From contig NZ_JAKZGS010000010.1 of assembly GCF_022549695.1 (NCBI RefSeq), positions 83,545-147,544 of the forward strand: DNA of 64,000 nucleotides, given 5' to 3'. The position numbers were made by a program, and so were the translations under genes. How positions within the stretch are numbered: position 1 is the first letter of the stretch; each line of letters begins with the position of its first letter. This DNA comes from Belliella calami (lineage in GTDB: Bacteria > Bacteroidota > Bacteroidia > Cytophagales > Cyclobacteriaceae). The notes beneath the pieces are model-generated. The model saw nothing but the letters and a program-made list of their open reading frames with translations. It did no database searches and was not told the DNA's origin. Below, one piece after another: positions 53,447 to 63,880 of the stretch.

Positions 53447-55882
53447 TTATTTCTTGTTTTTCACATATTTATCCAACCACTCATGTTGTTCGTACAGTGT
53501 ATGAAGAATAGATTCTTCGGCCGAATATCCATGACTTTCGTGAGGCAAGAAAACCAACCTGGTTGTAGCACCGTGACCTTTTAGTGCATTGTAATAACGC
53601 TCTGATTGGATAGGGAATGTTCCAGAGTTGTTATCTGCCATGCCGTGAATCAATAGAATTGGAGTTTTCACTTTATCAGCGTGCATAAATGGCGCCATGG
53701 TATTGTACACATCTGGAGCTTCCCAGTAAGTTCTTTGCTCATATTGGAAACCAAAAGGAGTCAAAGTTCTATTGTAAGCACCACTTCTGGCGATTCCTGC
53801 CGCAAAAAGATTGGTATGTGAAAGCAAGTTTGCAGTCATAAATGCTCCATAAGAGTGACCACCAACAGCTATTTTTTCTCTATCTCCTATTCCAGAGTCC
53901 ACAATAAAGTCAATTGCAGCTTCTGCATTGGCTACAAGTTGCTCTAGGAAGAAATCATTTGGCTCAAGGTCACCTTCACCTACGATAGGCATCTCTGTCT
54001 GATCCATGATCGCATAGCCTTGTGTCACCCAGTAAAGTGGAGAACCCCAGCTTAGCCTTGTGAACCTATACTGTGAACCTCTTACTTGAGAAGCTACTGC
54101 AGCTGACTTGTATTCTCTCGGATATGCCCACATCAATACTGGTAATCTTCCATCTTTTTCAGCATCATATCCTTCTGGAGTATAGACTACTGCTGAAAGA
54201 TCCAAGCCATCGTTTCTTTTATATTTCACCAACTCTTTTTTGATTCCTTTGATCGACTCGTAAGGATGCTCAAAATTAGTGATTTGAAGAGGTGCAATTC
54301 TTTTTCTAGTATTTACCAACCAGTAATTTGGCTGTACTTCAATTCCTTCTTTCGAAGTGATAAACTCAGTAGCGTCATTATTCAAAACTTTCACAACCCT
54401 TTCATAGTATGGAGCTTGACTTCTCCAAAGTATTTTTTCAGTTTTGGTCTTTACGTTAAAAGTAGAAAGGTAAGGCATACTTCCTTCAGGTGACCCACCT
54501 TCACTTGTCATAAATACATCATCACCTTTTCTCAAAATGACACTTCTTCCAAACTCATTTGTTTTGTAAACAGGACTTCCTGGATCATTATAGATATCAT
54601 CAGAAGATCTTTCGATGATGACAGTCCCTTTATCCATTGGTTTGGATGGGTTGATGAGTCTTACTATTTGCTTTCTGGTAGCTGACCATCTTTCGCTGAA
54701 TAGCGCAAAACTATCATCAGACCAAGAAATGCCTCCATATCTGTATGGGGTACTTGCAAATTTCACTTTGCTTCCAGAGAAAGGTGCGTCTAATGTATAT
54801 ACAACATCCCTTTCATCGATCTCCACTTTTCCATCACCACCGTCTTGTGCTTCTACCCAGTAGAGGGTTGCAGGCTTATCAGCTCTCCAGTTGATTGATC
54901 TTGGTCCAGTGACTGTAGCATCAAAACCTGTAGGTCTTACTTCATCCAGGGGAATTTCTGCAAAAGTTTTGATATTTTTTCCAGTCATATCCCAAAGTTG
55001 CACATCATAAGGAAATCGGTTTGCTGGTACTAAATAGGAAAATGGCTTTTTGATCTTATCAACCATTACATATTTACCATCTGGAGAAAGGCTCACAGAG
55101 CTAAACATACCTGGCTCACCAAATGGTGTCTTACTACCATCCAAACCGATTAGCATCAATTGTGAATCCATGAAATATGCAAACAGGTCTTCTTCATGTC
55201 TATTTGTCAAAAGATCCTGATAAGTTCTTGATGGTGCGGCATTGCCTGAAGTTTCCTGAATCGTCGGTCCTACAGGAGCCAAAGGAGCTTCTGGCATTGA
55301 GCTTCTTTTAGGATTGATCGCTTTTAGAAGAATCTTATTGTCTGGAGTCCAGCTCAGTGTTCCACCCATTACATCATTGACAATCTCATCTGTGAGTTTT
55401 TTGGCTTCAAAAGTCGTCAGGTCAACTAGCCACAAGCTGATCCCAGTATTGCTAGTGTTGGTGACAGCGGCATATTTTTCATCATTTGAAAGAGAAAAAC
55501 CTCCAAGTCTTGCATTTGTAGGCAATCCTTTGATTTGTGTCTCTACACCTGTTCTAGTGTTTTTGATTTTTACATTTTCTACAGCACCACTTCGGCTAGG
55601 GCCATTGGTAGCGGGATTGATTCTCATCCCTGCGATTCTCAATTCTGGCTGAGCCAAATCTTCGATCGATGGATTTCCAGAACGCTCTAGAAGCAACATA
55701 AACTCTCCCGTGCGACTAAAACTAGCAATCGGAGTAGAAGGAGCCAATACTAATTCAGCGATTTCTTTTGGAGGTTTTTGGTAGGTTAGGGAGCTTTGTG
55801 CAAATGCGCTTGGCAAAGAAATCACCAAAGCTAGGCATAGCAACATAGAAGCTCTCACCGTATTTTGTAATGAGTATAGCAT
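53447..55882 (-). CDS. S9-family (prolyl oligopeptidase-type) serine peptidase
   Basis: This 811-residue exported peptidase has a signal peptide (to AFAQS, about residue 29) followed by a propeller domain and a C-terminal alpha/beta hydrolase domain. The catalytic triad is visible: Ser in VGGHSYGAFMTANLLSH, Asp in LIHGMADNNSGTFP and His in LPHESHGY. The layout is that of S9B/S9C-type peptidases (dipeptidyl or acylaminoacyl peptidases, glutamyl endopeptidase). It probably acts in the periplasm on peptides. A strong bidirectional terminator lies downstream, together with the partial element. Confidence 0.88.
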   Translation of the reverse strand: MLYSLQNTVRASMLLCLALVISLPSAFAQSSLTYQKPPKEIAELVLAPSTPIASFSRTGEFMLLLERSGNPSIEDLAQPELRIAGMRINPATNGPSRSGAVENVKIKNTRTGVETQIKGLPTNARLGGFSLSNDEKYAAVTNTSNTGISLWLVDLTTFEAKKLTDEIVNDVMGGTLSWTPDNKILLKAINPKRSSMPEAPLAPVGPTIQETSGNAAPSRTYQDLLTNRHEEDLFAYFMDSQLMLIGLDGSKTPFGEPGMFSSVSLSPDGKYVMVDKIKKPFSYLVPANRFPYDVQLWDMTGKNIKTFAEIPLDEVRPTGFDATVTGPRSINWRADKPATLYWVEAQDGGDGKVEIDERDVVYTLDAPFSGSKVKFASTPYRYGGISWSDDSFALFSERWSATRKQIVRLINPSKPMDKGTVIIERSSDDIYNDPGSPVYKTNEFGRSVILRKGDDVFMTSEGGSPEGSMPYLSTFNVKTKTEKILWRSQAPYYERVVKVLNNDATEFITSKEGIEVQPNYWLVNTRKRIAPLQITNFEHPYESIKGIKKELVKYKRNDGLDLSAVVYTPEGYDAEKDGRLPVLMWAYPREYKSAAVASQVRGSQYRFTRLSWGSPLYWVTQGYAIMDQTEMPIVGEGDLEPNDFFLEQLVANAEAAIDFIVDSGIGDREKIAVGGHSYGAFMTANLLSHTNLFAAGIARSGAYNRTLTPFGFQYEQRTYWEAPDVYNTMAPFMHADKVKTPILLIHGMADNNSGTFPIQSERYYNALKGHGATTRLVFLPHESHGYSAEESILHTLYEQHEWLDKYVKNKK

Positions 55883-55993
55883 AGTAAAGTTTGTTATTTG
55901 TAGAAATTTACAGCTTTTAGTCCAGCTTACAGCAAAATTTTGAATTTGAGGTAGTGCAACGATATAAACGGTAAATTCTGGTGCCTAAAAACA

Positions 55994-56019
55994 AAAAAGG
56001 AGCTCGAAAGCTCCTTTTT
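55994..56019. terminator. Bidirectional terminator
   Basis: AAAAAGGAGCT CGAA AGCTCCTTTTT forms an 11-bp stem with a 4-base loop. It lies between gldJ and the peptidase gene, which are on the same strand, and so ends the gldJ transcript. Confidence 0.85.
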
Positions 56020-56064
56020 GAAATCAAATCAATGATTTAAACTGCAAATTTTTTACTAAATGGT

Positions 56065-57288
56065 TTATTTTCCTACTGCACCTACTGAAATCATTGCACA
56101 TCTGAAACCAATGTGATTGGTAGCAGAATCTTGGTGCATAAACCTCCTTGTACCCGGTGACAACCAATAAGCCATATCTCTCCAAGAACCTCCTTTGTAA
56201 ACTCTGTATTTATCATCGATCAAGGTGGTTTTGTAGTCCGTTTCCTCATCAAAAATCCCGTCTTTTCTCAAAGGGTTCAAATCATCAAAATCAGTAAAGG
56301 AAAGTGGTCTGTAAACATCCTGAACCCATTCGTTCACGTTACCTGCCATTTGGTACAATCCAAAATCATTTGGTGGGTAATCATATACGTTGGTTGGAAT
56401 GATATCTCCGTCATTGGCAAGCCCACCTGCAATACCTGCATAATCACCTCTACCTCTTTTGAAGTTAGCTAGCATATCTCCCTGCTTGCCCTTTCTTTTG
56501 ATGTTGTAAGGATTTCTTACACCTCTTCCATCCCAAGGATAAATTCTGCCATATTCTTGGTTCTCGTCCAAATATTGAGTTCCAATCATTGCTTTTGCAG
56601 CATATTCCCACTCAGCTTCATTCGGCAATCTATATTCTGGGATAGCAACTCCTCGTTCGAGTAGTTGGTTTTTGGTCAATGTACTGTCCAATCCTTCTTT
56701 CTCACGCATCAGTTCCCCTACTCGTAAAGTTCTCCATTTGGCATATGTGCTGGCTTGTGACCAGGAAACTCCTGCAACTGGATAAAAATTGAATCCTGGG
56801 AATCTGAAATAGTATGTGTCATACACATCATTGTAAGACATCGCCCCTGCCCAAACTTTCTCCGCAGGCTCAAGCTTCAGAACAGAATCTGCACTTACAC
56901 TTTTTCGCATTCCAAACAAAAACTCCCTGTAATCATTGTTGGTGATTTCTGTTTCATCCATATAAAAAGAAGCAATCGTAACCGTTCTCTCTATATTGTC
57001 TCGGAAAGCCATCACGTCTTCCTCTTGAGATCCAATCACTGCACGTCCTCCTTGGATATATTTCAAATTTGGACCTACAAACTGTTTTGACATCTTGGTC
57101 ACGATGAAGTTTGTACTGTCATTCGCATCAAAACTAAAATCCGCACCTGTTGTAGCACTTTTTTTGCCTGGCTTGGCGGCAGTCCTTCTTCCATAACCAG
57201 GCGTTTTATTACAAGATGAAAGGATGCCTGTTGCTATAAAAAGCAAAGCAATTGCAACTATCCCCAATTTATTCTTTCCAAAAACCAT
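56065..57288 (-). CDS. gldJ: Gliding motility lipoprotein GldJ
   Basis: This 407-residue protein starts best at 57288, where the lipoprotein signal begins (VAIALLFIATGILSSC); 9 more codons upstream are unlikely. The body is a formylglycine-generating-enzyme-like (sulfatase-modifying) domain: YIQGGRAVIGSQEEDVMAF, IASFYMDETEITNNDYREFL, VAGVSWSQASTYAKWRTLRVGEL, RLPNEAEWEYAAKA, MAGNVNEWVQDVYRPL and YRVYKGGSWRDMAYW. This pattern, and 'GGR-G' rather than 'GGTF-MG', fits GldJ more than GldK. GldJ is needed for the type IX secretion system and gliding. The catalytic cysteines of true FGE are not obvious, as expected for GldJ. Confidence 0.85.
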   Translation of the reverse strand: MVFGKNKLGIVAIALLFIATGILSSCNKTPGYGRRTAAKPGKKSATTGADFSFDANDSTNFIVTKMSKQFVGPNLKYIQGGRAVIGSQEEDVMAFRDNIERTVTIASFYMDETEITNNDYREFLFGMRKSVSADSVLKLEPAEKVWAGAMSYNDVYDTYYFRFPGFNFYPVAGVSWSQASTYAKWRTLRVGELMREKEGLDSTLTKNQLLERGVAIPEYRLPNEAEWEYAAKAMIGTQYLDENQEYGRIYPWDGRGVRNPYNIKRKGKQGDMLANFKRGRGDYAGIAGGLANDGDIIPTNVYDYPPNDFGLYQMAGNVNEWVQDVYRPLSFTDFDDLNPLRKDGIFDEETDYKTTLIDDKYRVYKGGSWRDMAYWLSPGTRRFMHQDSATNHIGFRCAMISVGAVGK

Positions 57289-57461
57289 ATGACATTTAGT
57301 GTTTTTTGTGCACAAATAGAACGCTAATATATAATCAATAATATCTTATCACAATATTATTTTTTCTTCTCCTACTTACAAGAAGTCGGAAAATCCCTAA
57401 AATCAAAGATATTATACAAAAAATATCTCCGAAGTGACAATTTTCATCCTATTAAAAATTT

Positions 57462-60400
57462 TTAATCTTTTTGGATTTTCATGTCGTTGAGCCATTGTTT
57501 GGCCTTACTTATACTTTTTATTCCATTGATAGTGAGTATCAAGCGATTCTTATGTTCTTTCATTTTGCAATGCTTCGGCTGAGAACTCACATATCTAAGG
57601 ATATTTCCAAAAACTGGAGATTTAAAATAGCTTTCCTTTGAAGATGGGACAAAATAACATTTCATCACATCATTTTTCAAAACAAGCTTTTCGAAACCCA
57701 GCTGCTCTGCCAACCATCTCAAGCGAACTGTCTCAAACAAATCTTCGACCACTTTTGGAATTGGACCAAATCTATCTTGAATTGTTTTGATATAGGACAA
57801 CAATTCTTCCTCTTTTTTGATGTTATCAAGCTTCGAGTACAAACTCAATCGCTCGGAAATATTGCTCACATACGCTTCAGGGATCAATAATTCCATATCT
57901 GTCTCGATGACGCAATCTTGAACGAGAATTTCTACTTTTTCTTTCAAATCATCTTCAAACAATGCAGCAAATTCATTTTCTTTCAACTCTTGCACCGCTT
58001 CATCCAAAATCTTATGGTACATCTCAAATCCCAAATCAGTAATAAATCCACTTTGCTCCGCTCCCAGAAGATTTCCCGCTCCTCGAATATCCAAATCCCG
58101 CATGGCAACTTTAAAACCATCTCCCAAATCGGAAAACTCTTCCAATGTTTGCAGTCTCTTTCTAGCTTCTGTGGTCAATCCCGTAGTAGGTGTAGTCAAT
58201 AAATAACAAAACGCCTTTTTGTTGCTTCTTCCAACTCTACCTCGCATCTGATGCAAATCACTCAACCCAAACATATGGGCACGATTGATAATGATCGTAT
58301 TGGCATTTGGTATATCCAATCCTGATTCAATGATATTTGTCGAAACCAACACATCAAATTCCCCTTCGATAAATTTCACCATGATCTTTTCCAGAGCTTT
58401 CCCGTCCATCTGACCATGCGCTCCCGCGACCCTTGCATCCGGAACAAGCCTCATAATAATGTTGGCAATCGAGTCTATTTCTGCCACTCTATTATGAACA
58501 AAAAATACCTGACCTCCTCTTCGCAACTCAAATGCCACTGCATCTCTGATCACTTCCTCTTCGAAAGTATGGATCTCAGTGGTCACAGGCTGTCTATTTG
58601 GTGGCGGAGTGGCTATCACTGACAAATCCCTCGCGCCCATCAATGAAAAGTGGAGCGTTCTTGGTATCGGAGTAGCTGTCAATGTCAATACATCAACATT
58701 TAACTTCATCTCCTTCAGTTGATCCTTGACCTTCACACCAAACTTCTGCTCTTCATCAATCACCAAAAGTCCCAAATTTTTGAATTTGACATCTTTGTTC
58801 ACTATCCTGTGGGTGCCTACCAAGATGTCAATCTCGCCTGTAGTCACCTGTTTGGTGATTTCTTTGATTTCTTTGGCTGTTCTGAATCTATTGATGTAAT
58901 CGACTTTTACCGGAAATGCTTCCAATCTCTCTTTAATAGTCTGGTAATGTTGCATGGCCAAAATAGTGGTTGGAACCAATATGGCTACTTGTTTCCTGTC
59001 GTTTACTGCCTTAAACGCTGCCCTGATGGCAACTTCTGTTTTTCCAAAACCTACATCACCACAGACTAACCTATCCATAGGGTAAGGTTTTTCCATATCG
59101 ACTTTTACATCTGAAGTCGCTGATGCTTGGTCTGGAGTGTCTTCAAACACAAAGGAACTTTCCAATTCGACCTGCAAAACAGAATCTGGAGAAAATTGGA
59201 AACCTGACGCATTTCTTCGCTTTGCATACAAGGAAATCAAATCCTTTGCAATGTCCTTGACTTTTCCTTTTACTTTCTTCTTTTTATTGTCCCATTCTGG
59301 CGATCCAAGTTTGGACATGATCGGTGCAGTGCCTTCTTGGCCAGAATACTTCGAGATTTTGTGTAGCGAGTGAATATTCACATACAGCAAATCATCATCC
59401 CTAAAGATCAGTCTTACCGCTTCCTGAAACTTACCATTGACATTGACTTTTTCCAAACCCGCAAACCTGCCCACTCCATAATCAATGTGTACAACGTAAT
59501 CTCCAGCATGCAAAGCCTTGATTTCCTTTAGCGTAAGTGCTTTGGACTTGCTGGACCTTGGTTTGGTCTTGTATCTATGGAAACGCTCAAAAATCTGATG
59601 ATCAGTGTAGCAGGCAATCCTCAATGTCTTATCTATAAATCCCTCCCTGAGTCCAATCAATAGTGATTGCGTCTTCAGGGTAGGATCCAATTCATTCAGA
59701 ATGTTATCCAGTCGATTGATCTGTTTGTCATTTTCAGAACATATTATATTCAGCCAGCTATTTTTTTCATTGCTTACCAAGTTTTCTACCAAAAGATCAA
59801 AATTCTTGTTGAAAGAAGGTTGAGGTTGAGAGTCAAATTGGATTACTTGGCTTTCTTTTTCATAAAATTTATGTCCAAATTCTACTTTGACGAATGAATT
59901 GACCAGTTTTTCAAAGGCCGCCGCATTATCAAATAGATCAGTAGGCTTTGGAAGAAGCTTGTCGCTGTTGATGCTATTGCTTATTTGCTCAAAGTGTCTT
60001 GAAGCTTTTTGGAAATTTTCATCCAAAACATCAAAAGTAAACTGCTGATCTTTCATCCAAATGACAGTATCATTTGGTAAAAACTCCAAAAATGACTGCC
60101 TGACCTCTTGAAGAAGGCGTGTCTGTACATTTGGGATGATGCTGATGGAATTGATATTGTCCACAGAAAGTTGTGTCTCTGGATCAAATGTCCTGATACT
60201 TTCTATCTCTCTTCCAAAAAGCTCGATTCTGTAAGGTAGGTCATTGGCATAAGAATACACATCCAAAATACCTCCACGAATAGAAAACTGACCCGGCTCA
60301 TAGACAAAATCGGATTTTTCAAAATCATAGGTTGATAGTATTTCGGCGATGAATTCCATATCAACTTTCTCACCAACTGACGCTACAAAAGTATTTTCTT

Positions 60401-60821
60401 TCAAGGACCGCTTGTTGATCACTTTTTCGTAAAGTGCTTCTGCATAGGTAATGACTACCTCGTTTTTGCTCTCTTTGCCAAGAATTTTGTTCAAAATCTC
60501 CGCTCGCATGAGGATATTGGCATTCTCTACTTCGTCAAACTGATATGGACGTTTGTAACTTGAAGGAAAAAGTAGTGTGTCTTTTTTACCCAATAGTTCC
60601 TGCAAATCAGAGTTTAGGTAAGCTGCTTCTTCTTTGTCGTGGGCTATAATGAGGTGAAACCCACCGAGGCTCTTGAATACAGAAGTAAAAAGCACCATGT
60701 CCATACTTCCAGACACTCCCTTTAACTGGAAGCTTCTATTTTTTCGGTATTTCAGATTCTCGCAAAAGGTCTGTACAAAAGGATCTTTTTCGTAGAGTGA
60801 TAAGAATGCTTTCTTCTCCAA
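57462..60821 (-). CDS. mfd: Transcription-repair coupling factor Mfd
   Basis: This 1119-residue protein has the full Mfd plan and normal length. UvrB-like N-terminal domains span about 1-330. The RNA polymerase interaction domain lies near 440-500 (LHAGDYVVHIDYGVGRFAGLEKV). A RecG-like translocase follows, with Walker A CGDVGFGKTEVA, the DEEQ box LLVIDEEQKFG, the TATPIPRTLHFSL block and LHQMRGRVGRSNKKAF. The TRCF domain is at the C-terminus. It releases RNA polymerase stalled at lesions and recruits UvrA. It is a core gene. Confidence 0.97.
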   Translation of the reverse strand: MEKKAFLSLYEKDPFVQTFCENLKYRKNRSFQLKGVSGSMDMVLFTSVFKSLGGFHLIIAHDKEEAAYLNSDLQELLGKKDTLLFPSSYKRPYQFDEVENANILMRAEILNKILGKESKNEVVITYAEALYEKVINKRSLKENTFVASVGEKVDMEFIAEILSTYDFEKSDFVYEPGQFSIRGGILDVYSYANDLPYRIELFGREIESIRTFDPETQLSVDNINSISIIPNVQTRLLQEVRQSFLEFLPNDTVIWMKDQQFTFDVLDENFQKASRHFEQISNSINSDKLLPKPTDLFDNAAAFEKLVNSFVKVEFGHKFYEKESQVIQFDSQPQPSFNKNFDLLVENLVSNEKNSWLNIICSENDKQINRLDNILNELDPTLKTQSLLIGLREGFIDKTLRIACYTDHQIFERFHRYKTKPRSSKSKALTLKEIKALHAGDYVVHIDYGVGRFAGLEKVNVNGKFQEAVRLIFRDDDLLYVNIHSLHKISKYSGQEGTAPIMSKLGSPEWDNKKKKVKGKVKDIAKDLISLYAKRRNASGFQFSPDSVLQVELESSFVFEDTPDQASATSDVKVDMEKPYPMDRLVCGDVGFGKTEVAIRAAFKAVNDRKQVAILVPTTILAMQHYQTIKERLEAFPVKVDYINRFRTAKEIKEITKQVTTGEIDILVGTHRIVNKDVKFKNLGLLVIDEEQKFGVKVKDQLKEMKLNVDVLTLTATPIPRTLHFSLMGARDLSVIATPPPNRQPVTTEIHTFEEEVIRDAVAFELRRGGQVFFVHNRVAEIDSIANIIMRLVPDARVAGAHGQMDGKALEKIMVKFIEGEFDVLVSTNIIESGLDIPNANTIIINRAHMFGLSDLHQMRGRVGRSNKKAFCYLLTTPTTGLTTEARKRLQTLEEFSDLGDGFKVAMRDLDIRGAGNLLGAEQSGFITDLGFEMYHKILDEAVQELKENEFAALFEDDLKEKVEILVQDCVIETDMELLIPEAYVSNISERLSLYSKLDNIKKEEELLSYIKTIQDRFGPIPKVVEDLFETVRLRWLAEQLGFEKLVLKNDVMKCYFVPSSKESYFKSPVFGNILRYVSSQPKHCKMKEHKNRLILTINGIKSISKAKQWLNDMKIQKD

Positions 60822-60971
60822 AATGAATAATTGATAGCTATGATGAATATATTTCGCAAGTTAGGAAATTGATTCGTTACCTGCTTTATTAGATTAATAT
60901 GAATTTGTAATCAATATTCTTGAACCTATGGTCAATTAAAATGTTTAGAAGCCAAGAGATTTATAATTTTG

Positions 60972-61580
60972 ATGAAAACACAAAAAGAGACTTGGTTTCA
61001 AAAAATTGAAAATATGCATCCATATCAGACCTTGATGTATCTGGGGATGTTTGGTAGCGGTTTGATTTTTCTGTTTTTGACCGTTGCATTTTTGGCTTCC
61101 GGATATGGGAATCTCGAAGGGCTGGGATTCAAAATGCCACGTTCATTTATTTTGAGCACAATAGTGATTATTTTTTCGGGATACACTTGTTCGAGGATGA
61201 TTCACCACTACAAAGATGAAGCGATAGGAAAGCTAAAAAACAGTCTTTTTACAACATTTCTACTTGGTGTGATTTTTACAGCTTTACAAATTGTTGGCTG
61301 GAAGGAATTGACAGCGATGGGAATAGATTTCAAAGGACTTCCCAGCGGTAGTTTTTTGTATGTGCTAAGTGGAATTCATATTTTCCACTTGGTGGGAGCT
61401 ATGGTTTTTGCCTTGATCATGATTTTTCAATATAACAAAAGAGAAAAAGACGCAATTCAAAACCTCATTATGCTCACGAATCCATTTGAAAAAATGCGAA
61501 TTGAGCTATTTTCTATTTATTGGTATTTTATGGATTTGATATGGTTGACACTATTTTTGATTTTTGTCATTTCTTTCTAA
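60972..61580 (+). CDS. Cytochrome c oxidase subunit III-like protein
   Basis: This 202-residue protein (ATG at 60972; the in-frame TTG before it is not needed) has five hydrophobic segments. Landmarks of heme-copper oxidase subunit III are the N-terminal HPYQTLMYLGMFGSGLIFLF, the LYVLSGIHIFHLVGAMVFALI block with its HxxH-type histidines, and the C-terminal IYWYFMDLIWLTLFLIFV. It stands alone without subunits I and II, so it may be an orphan or a cytochrome-oxidase-assembly-related member of the family. Confidence 0.75.
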   Translation: MKTQKETWFQKIENMHPYQTLMYLGMFGSGLIFLFLTVAFLASGYGNLEGLGFKMPRSFILSTIVIIFSGYTCSRMIHHYKDEAIGKLKNSLFTTFLLGVIFTALQIVGWKELTAMGIDFKGLPSGSFLYVLSGIHIFHLVGAMVFALIMIFQYNKREKDAIQNLIMLTNPFEKMRIELFSIYWYFMDLIWLTLFLIFVISF

Positions 61581-61787
61581 AAAGTGCTATCTTCGGCAGG
61601 AAAGTACATTGTGATTTTTGTGGTGAAATTTCAAAAACCAAGCTATCAAACCTTAAATCCAGCCTATAATCAGGTATTAATTACATTCTTCAATGTAATA
61701 TCCCTTATTCTTATCATATTGAGGCATCAATTTCCTTAATCGGATAGTAATGCCTTTCGTCTAATTAAAATTAAATATTCAATAACT

Positions 61788-62765
61788 ATGTCAGAAAAAA
61801 ATTTCGAAATCAATATCAATCCTGATTGGATCAGAAAATATCTGAGCAAGATTGTCATTGGCTTGTTGCTTTTGATAGCACTTTTATCAAGTGTAAGGAC
61901 CGTAGGTCCAGAGGAAGAGGGTGTAGTCGTACAATTGGGAGAATACAACAGGACTGTGCAACCAGGATTGAATTTTATGCTTCCATTTGGAATAGAGAAA
62001 ATGCACAAAATCCCCGTGCAAAGACAGCTAAAACAGGAATTTGGATTTAGGACTACGAATGCAGGAAGAAGTTCAGATTATGTCAAAGCAGGGTACAATG
62101 ATGAAAGCATGATGCTCACTGGTGACTTGAACCTTACAGATGTAGAGTGGGTGGTACAATATAGGATTACAGATTCCTTCAAGTACCTTTTTAAAGTAAG
62201 AAATGCAGATAAAACGCTTCGAGACATGTCTGAATCTGCCATGAGGAAAATCGTTGGGGACAGAACTGTAAACGAAGTCTTGACGGTAGGAAGACAAGAA
62301 GTAGCATCAAGTGTAGAAGTACTCCTTCAATCAATGTGTGATGATTATGAAAATGGCATTCGAATAGACCAAGTGGTATTGCAAGATGTCAATCCACCAG
62401 AACCGGTGAAACCTTCTTTCAATGCAGTAAACCAAGCTCAGCAAGAAAGAGAGACTTTGATCAATCAAGCTGAAGCAGAATACAACAGAGTAATTCCAAG
62501 AGCAAGAGGGGAAGCTGAAGAAACTATTCAGTTGGCAGAAGCATTTGCCCTCAATCGTGTAAACAGGTCTATTGGTGAAGCTGAGAGATTCAATGCGCTT
62601 TTTGAAGCTTATATGAAAGCTCCCGAAGTAACCAAGCAAAGAATCTATCTGGAAACGATGGAGAAAATTCTTCCAAAAATCGGAAACAAGATCATTGTGG
62701 ATGAAAAAGGAAATAATGTCCTGCCTCTTTTGAACATCGATAAAGTAAAAACAGCAAAGCCATGA
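61788..62765 (+). CDS. hflK: FtsH protease modulator HflK
   Basis: This 325-residue SPFH-domain protein has one N-terminal transmembrane helix (about residues 18-38, SKIVIGLLLLIALLSSV) and a large periplasmic part. Landmarks are VGPEEEGVVVQLGEYNRTVQPGLNF, VQYRI, and a long helical C-terminus (NAVNQAQQERETLINQAEAEYNRVIPRARGEAEE) that makes the HflK-HflC coiled coil. With HflC it caps FtsH and controls which membrane proteins it degrades. Its stop overlaps the hflC start by 4 bp (ATGA). Confidence 0.93.
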   Translation: MSEKNFEININPDWIRKYLSKIVIGLLLLIALLSSVRTVGPEEEGVVVQLGEYNRTVQPGLNFMLPFGIEKMHKIPVQRQLKQEFGFRTTNAGRSSDYVKAGYNDESMMLTGDLNLTDVEWVVQYRITDSFKYLFKVRNADKTLRDMSESAMRKIVGDRTVNEVLTVGRQEVASSVEVLLQSMCDDYENGIRIDQVVLQDVNPPEPVKPSFNAVNQAQQERETLINQAEAEYNRVIPRARGEAEETIQLAEAFALNRVNRSIGEAERFNALFEAYMKAPEVTKQRIYLETMEKILPKIGNKIIVDEKGNNVLPLLNIDKVKTAKP

Positions 62766-63700
62766 GAAAAAATAGAATAGGATATATCGTATTGGGAGCT
62801 ATTTTGGCCATCTTGATTTTCAACAGTTATTTCATCTTGGATGAAACCCAGCAAGCCATTGTCACACAGTTTGGAAAGCCTGTAGGTGAGCCAAGGACAA
62901 CACCAGGAATCAATTTCAAGACCCCATTTTTGCATAAGGTTCAGTTCTTCGACAAGCGCTATTTGGAATGGGATGGTGACAAAAACCAAGTACCAACCAA
63001 AGACAAAAAGTTTATTTTCGTGGATACTTATGCCAGATGGGAGATTACCAATCCTTTGCAGTTCTTCATCCGACTTAGGGATGAGCGCTCTGCACAATCT
63101 CGATTGGATGATATTTTGGATGGTGAAACAAGAAATGCCATCGCAAGCCATGATTTGCTAGACTTAGTAAGATCTACAAATAGAGATCCGGAGATCACTG
63201 AGGATTTTATGGAAGAAATTGAGATTTTGGATGACATCACAGTAGGAAGAGACAAAATCGAAGAAATTGTTCTAAAAAAAGCTAATGAAAGAACCACTGA
63301 CCTTGGAGTGAGGATTTTGGATTTTAGATTCAAGAGGATGAATTATGTAGACGAAGTTAGGGACAGAGTCTATGACAGAATGATCTCCGAAAGAAACAGA
63401 ATAGCTGACCAATTCCGATCTGAAGGACAAGGTCGTGCAAGATCTATCGAGGGTAACAAGGAAAGAGACTTGGCACAAATCCAATCAGAAGCTTTCAAAG
63501 AAGCTGAAGAAATCAAAGGTAAAGCAGACGCAGAAGCAACAAACATTTACGCTTCAGCTTATAATAAAAACAGGCAGTCCATTGAGCTGTACAAGTTTTT
63601 GAGAACGATGGAAAGTTTCGAAAAATCCATGGATGAAAATACAAGTATCGTGTTATCCACAGATTCTGAATTCTTCAAGTATTTAAGAAAATTGAATTAG
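62762..63700 (+). CDS. hflC: FtsH protease modulator HflC
   Basis: This 312-residue SPFH protein has one N-terminal helix (IGYIVLGAILAILIFNSYFIL), then ETQQAIVTQFGKPVGEPRTTPGINFKTPF, VDTYARWEI, the SHDLLDLVRST block, and the Glu/Arg-rich coiled-coil (RIADQFRSEGQGRARSIEGNKERDLAQIQSEAF). The C-terminus has LRTMESFEKSM as in HflC. It is the partner of HflK. The gene ends 300 bp before the window edge; no further gene is visible there. Confidence 0.93.
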   Translation: MRKNRIGYIVLGAILAILIFNSYFILDETQQAIVTQFGKPVGEPRTTPGINFKTPFLHKVQFFDKRYLEWDGDKNQVPTKDKKFIFVDTYARWEITNPLQFFIRLRDERSAQSRLDDILDGETRNAIASHDLLDLVRSTNRDPEITEDFMEEIEILDDITVGRDKIEEIVLKKANERTTDLGVRILDFRFKRMNYVDEVRDRVYDRMISERNRIADQFRSEGQGRARSIEGNKERDLAQIQSEAFKEAEEIKGKADAEATNIYASAYNKNRQSIELYKFLRTMESFEKSMDENTSIVLSTDSEFFKYLRKLN

Positions 63701-63828
63701 AAGCAATTTACCTCGGACAGAAAGAACGTACCTATGATGTGAAAGTAATCTATATTTTGATGTCATTCTGGTACCAATCTGAACAAAGAATTGATTTTCA
63801 AATCACTTAAATTCTTTCAAGAAACTCT

Positions 63829-63880
63829 GCGTTCTTTGCGCCTTTGCGGTAAATAGTAACCGCGAAGGCGCTGAGAACGC
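63829..63880. repeat. Long imperfect stem-loop
   Basis: GCGTTCTTTGCGCCTTTGCG pairs imperfectly with CGCGAAGGCGCTGAGAACGC across the loop AAATAGTA. Words like 'CTCTGCGTTCTTTGCG' are a common low-complexity intergenic repeat of this phylum; related words occur near 51220-51440. The rest of 63701-64000 has no ORF. Confidence 0.55.
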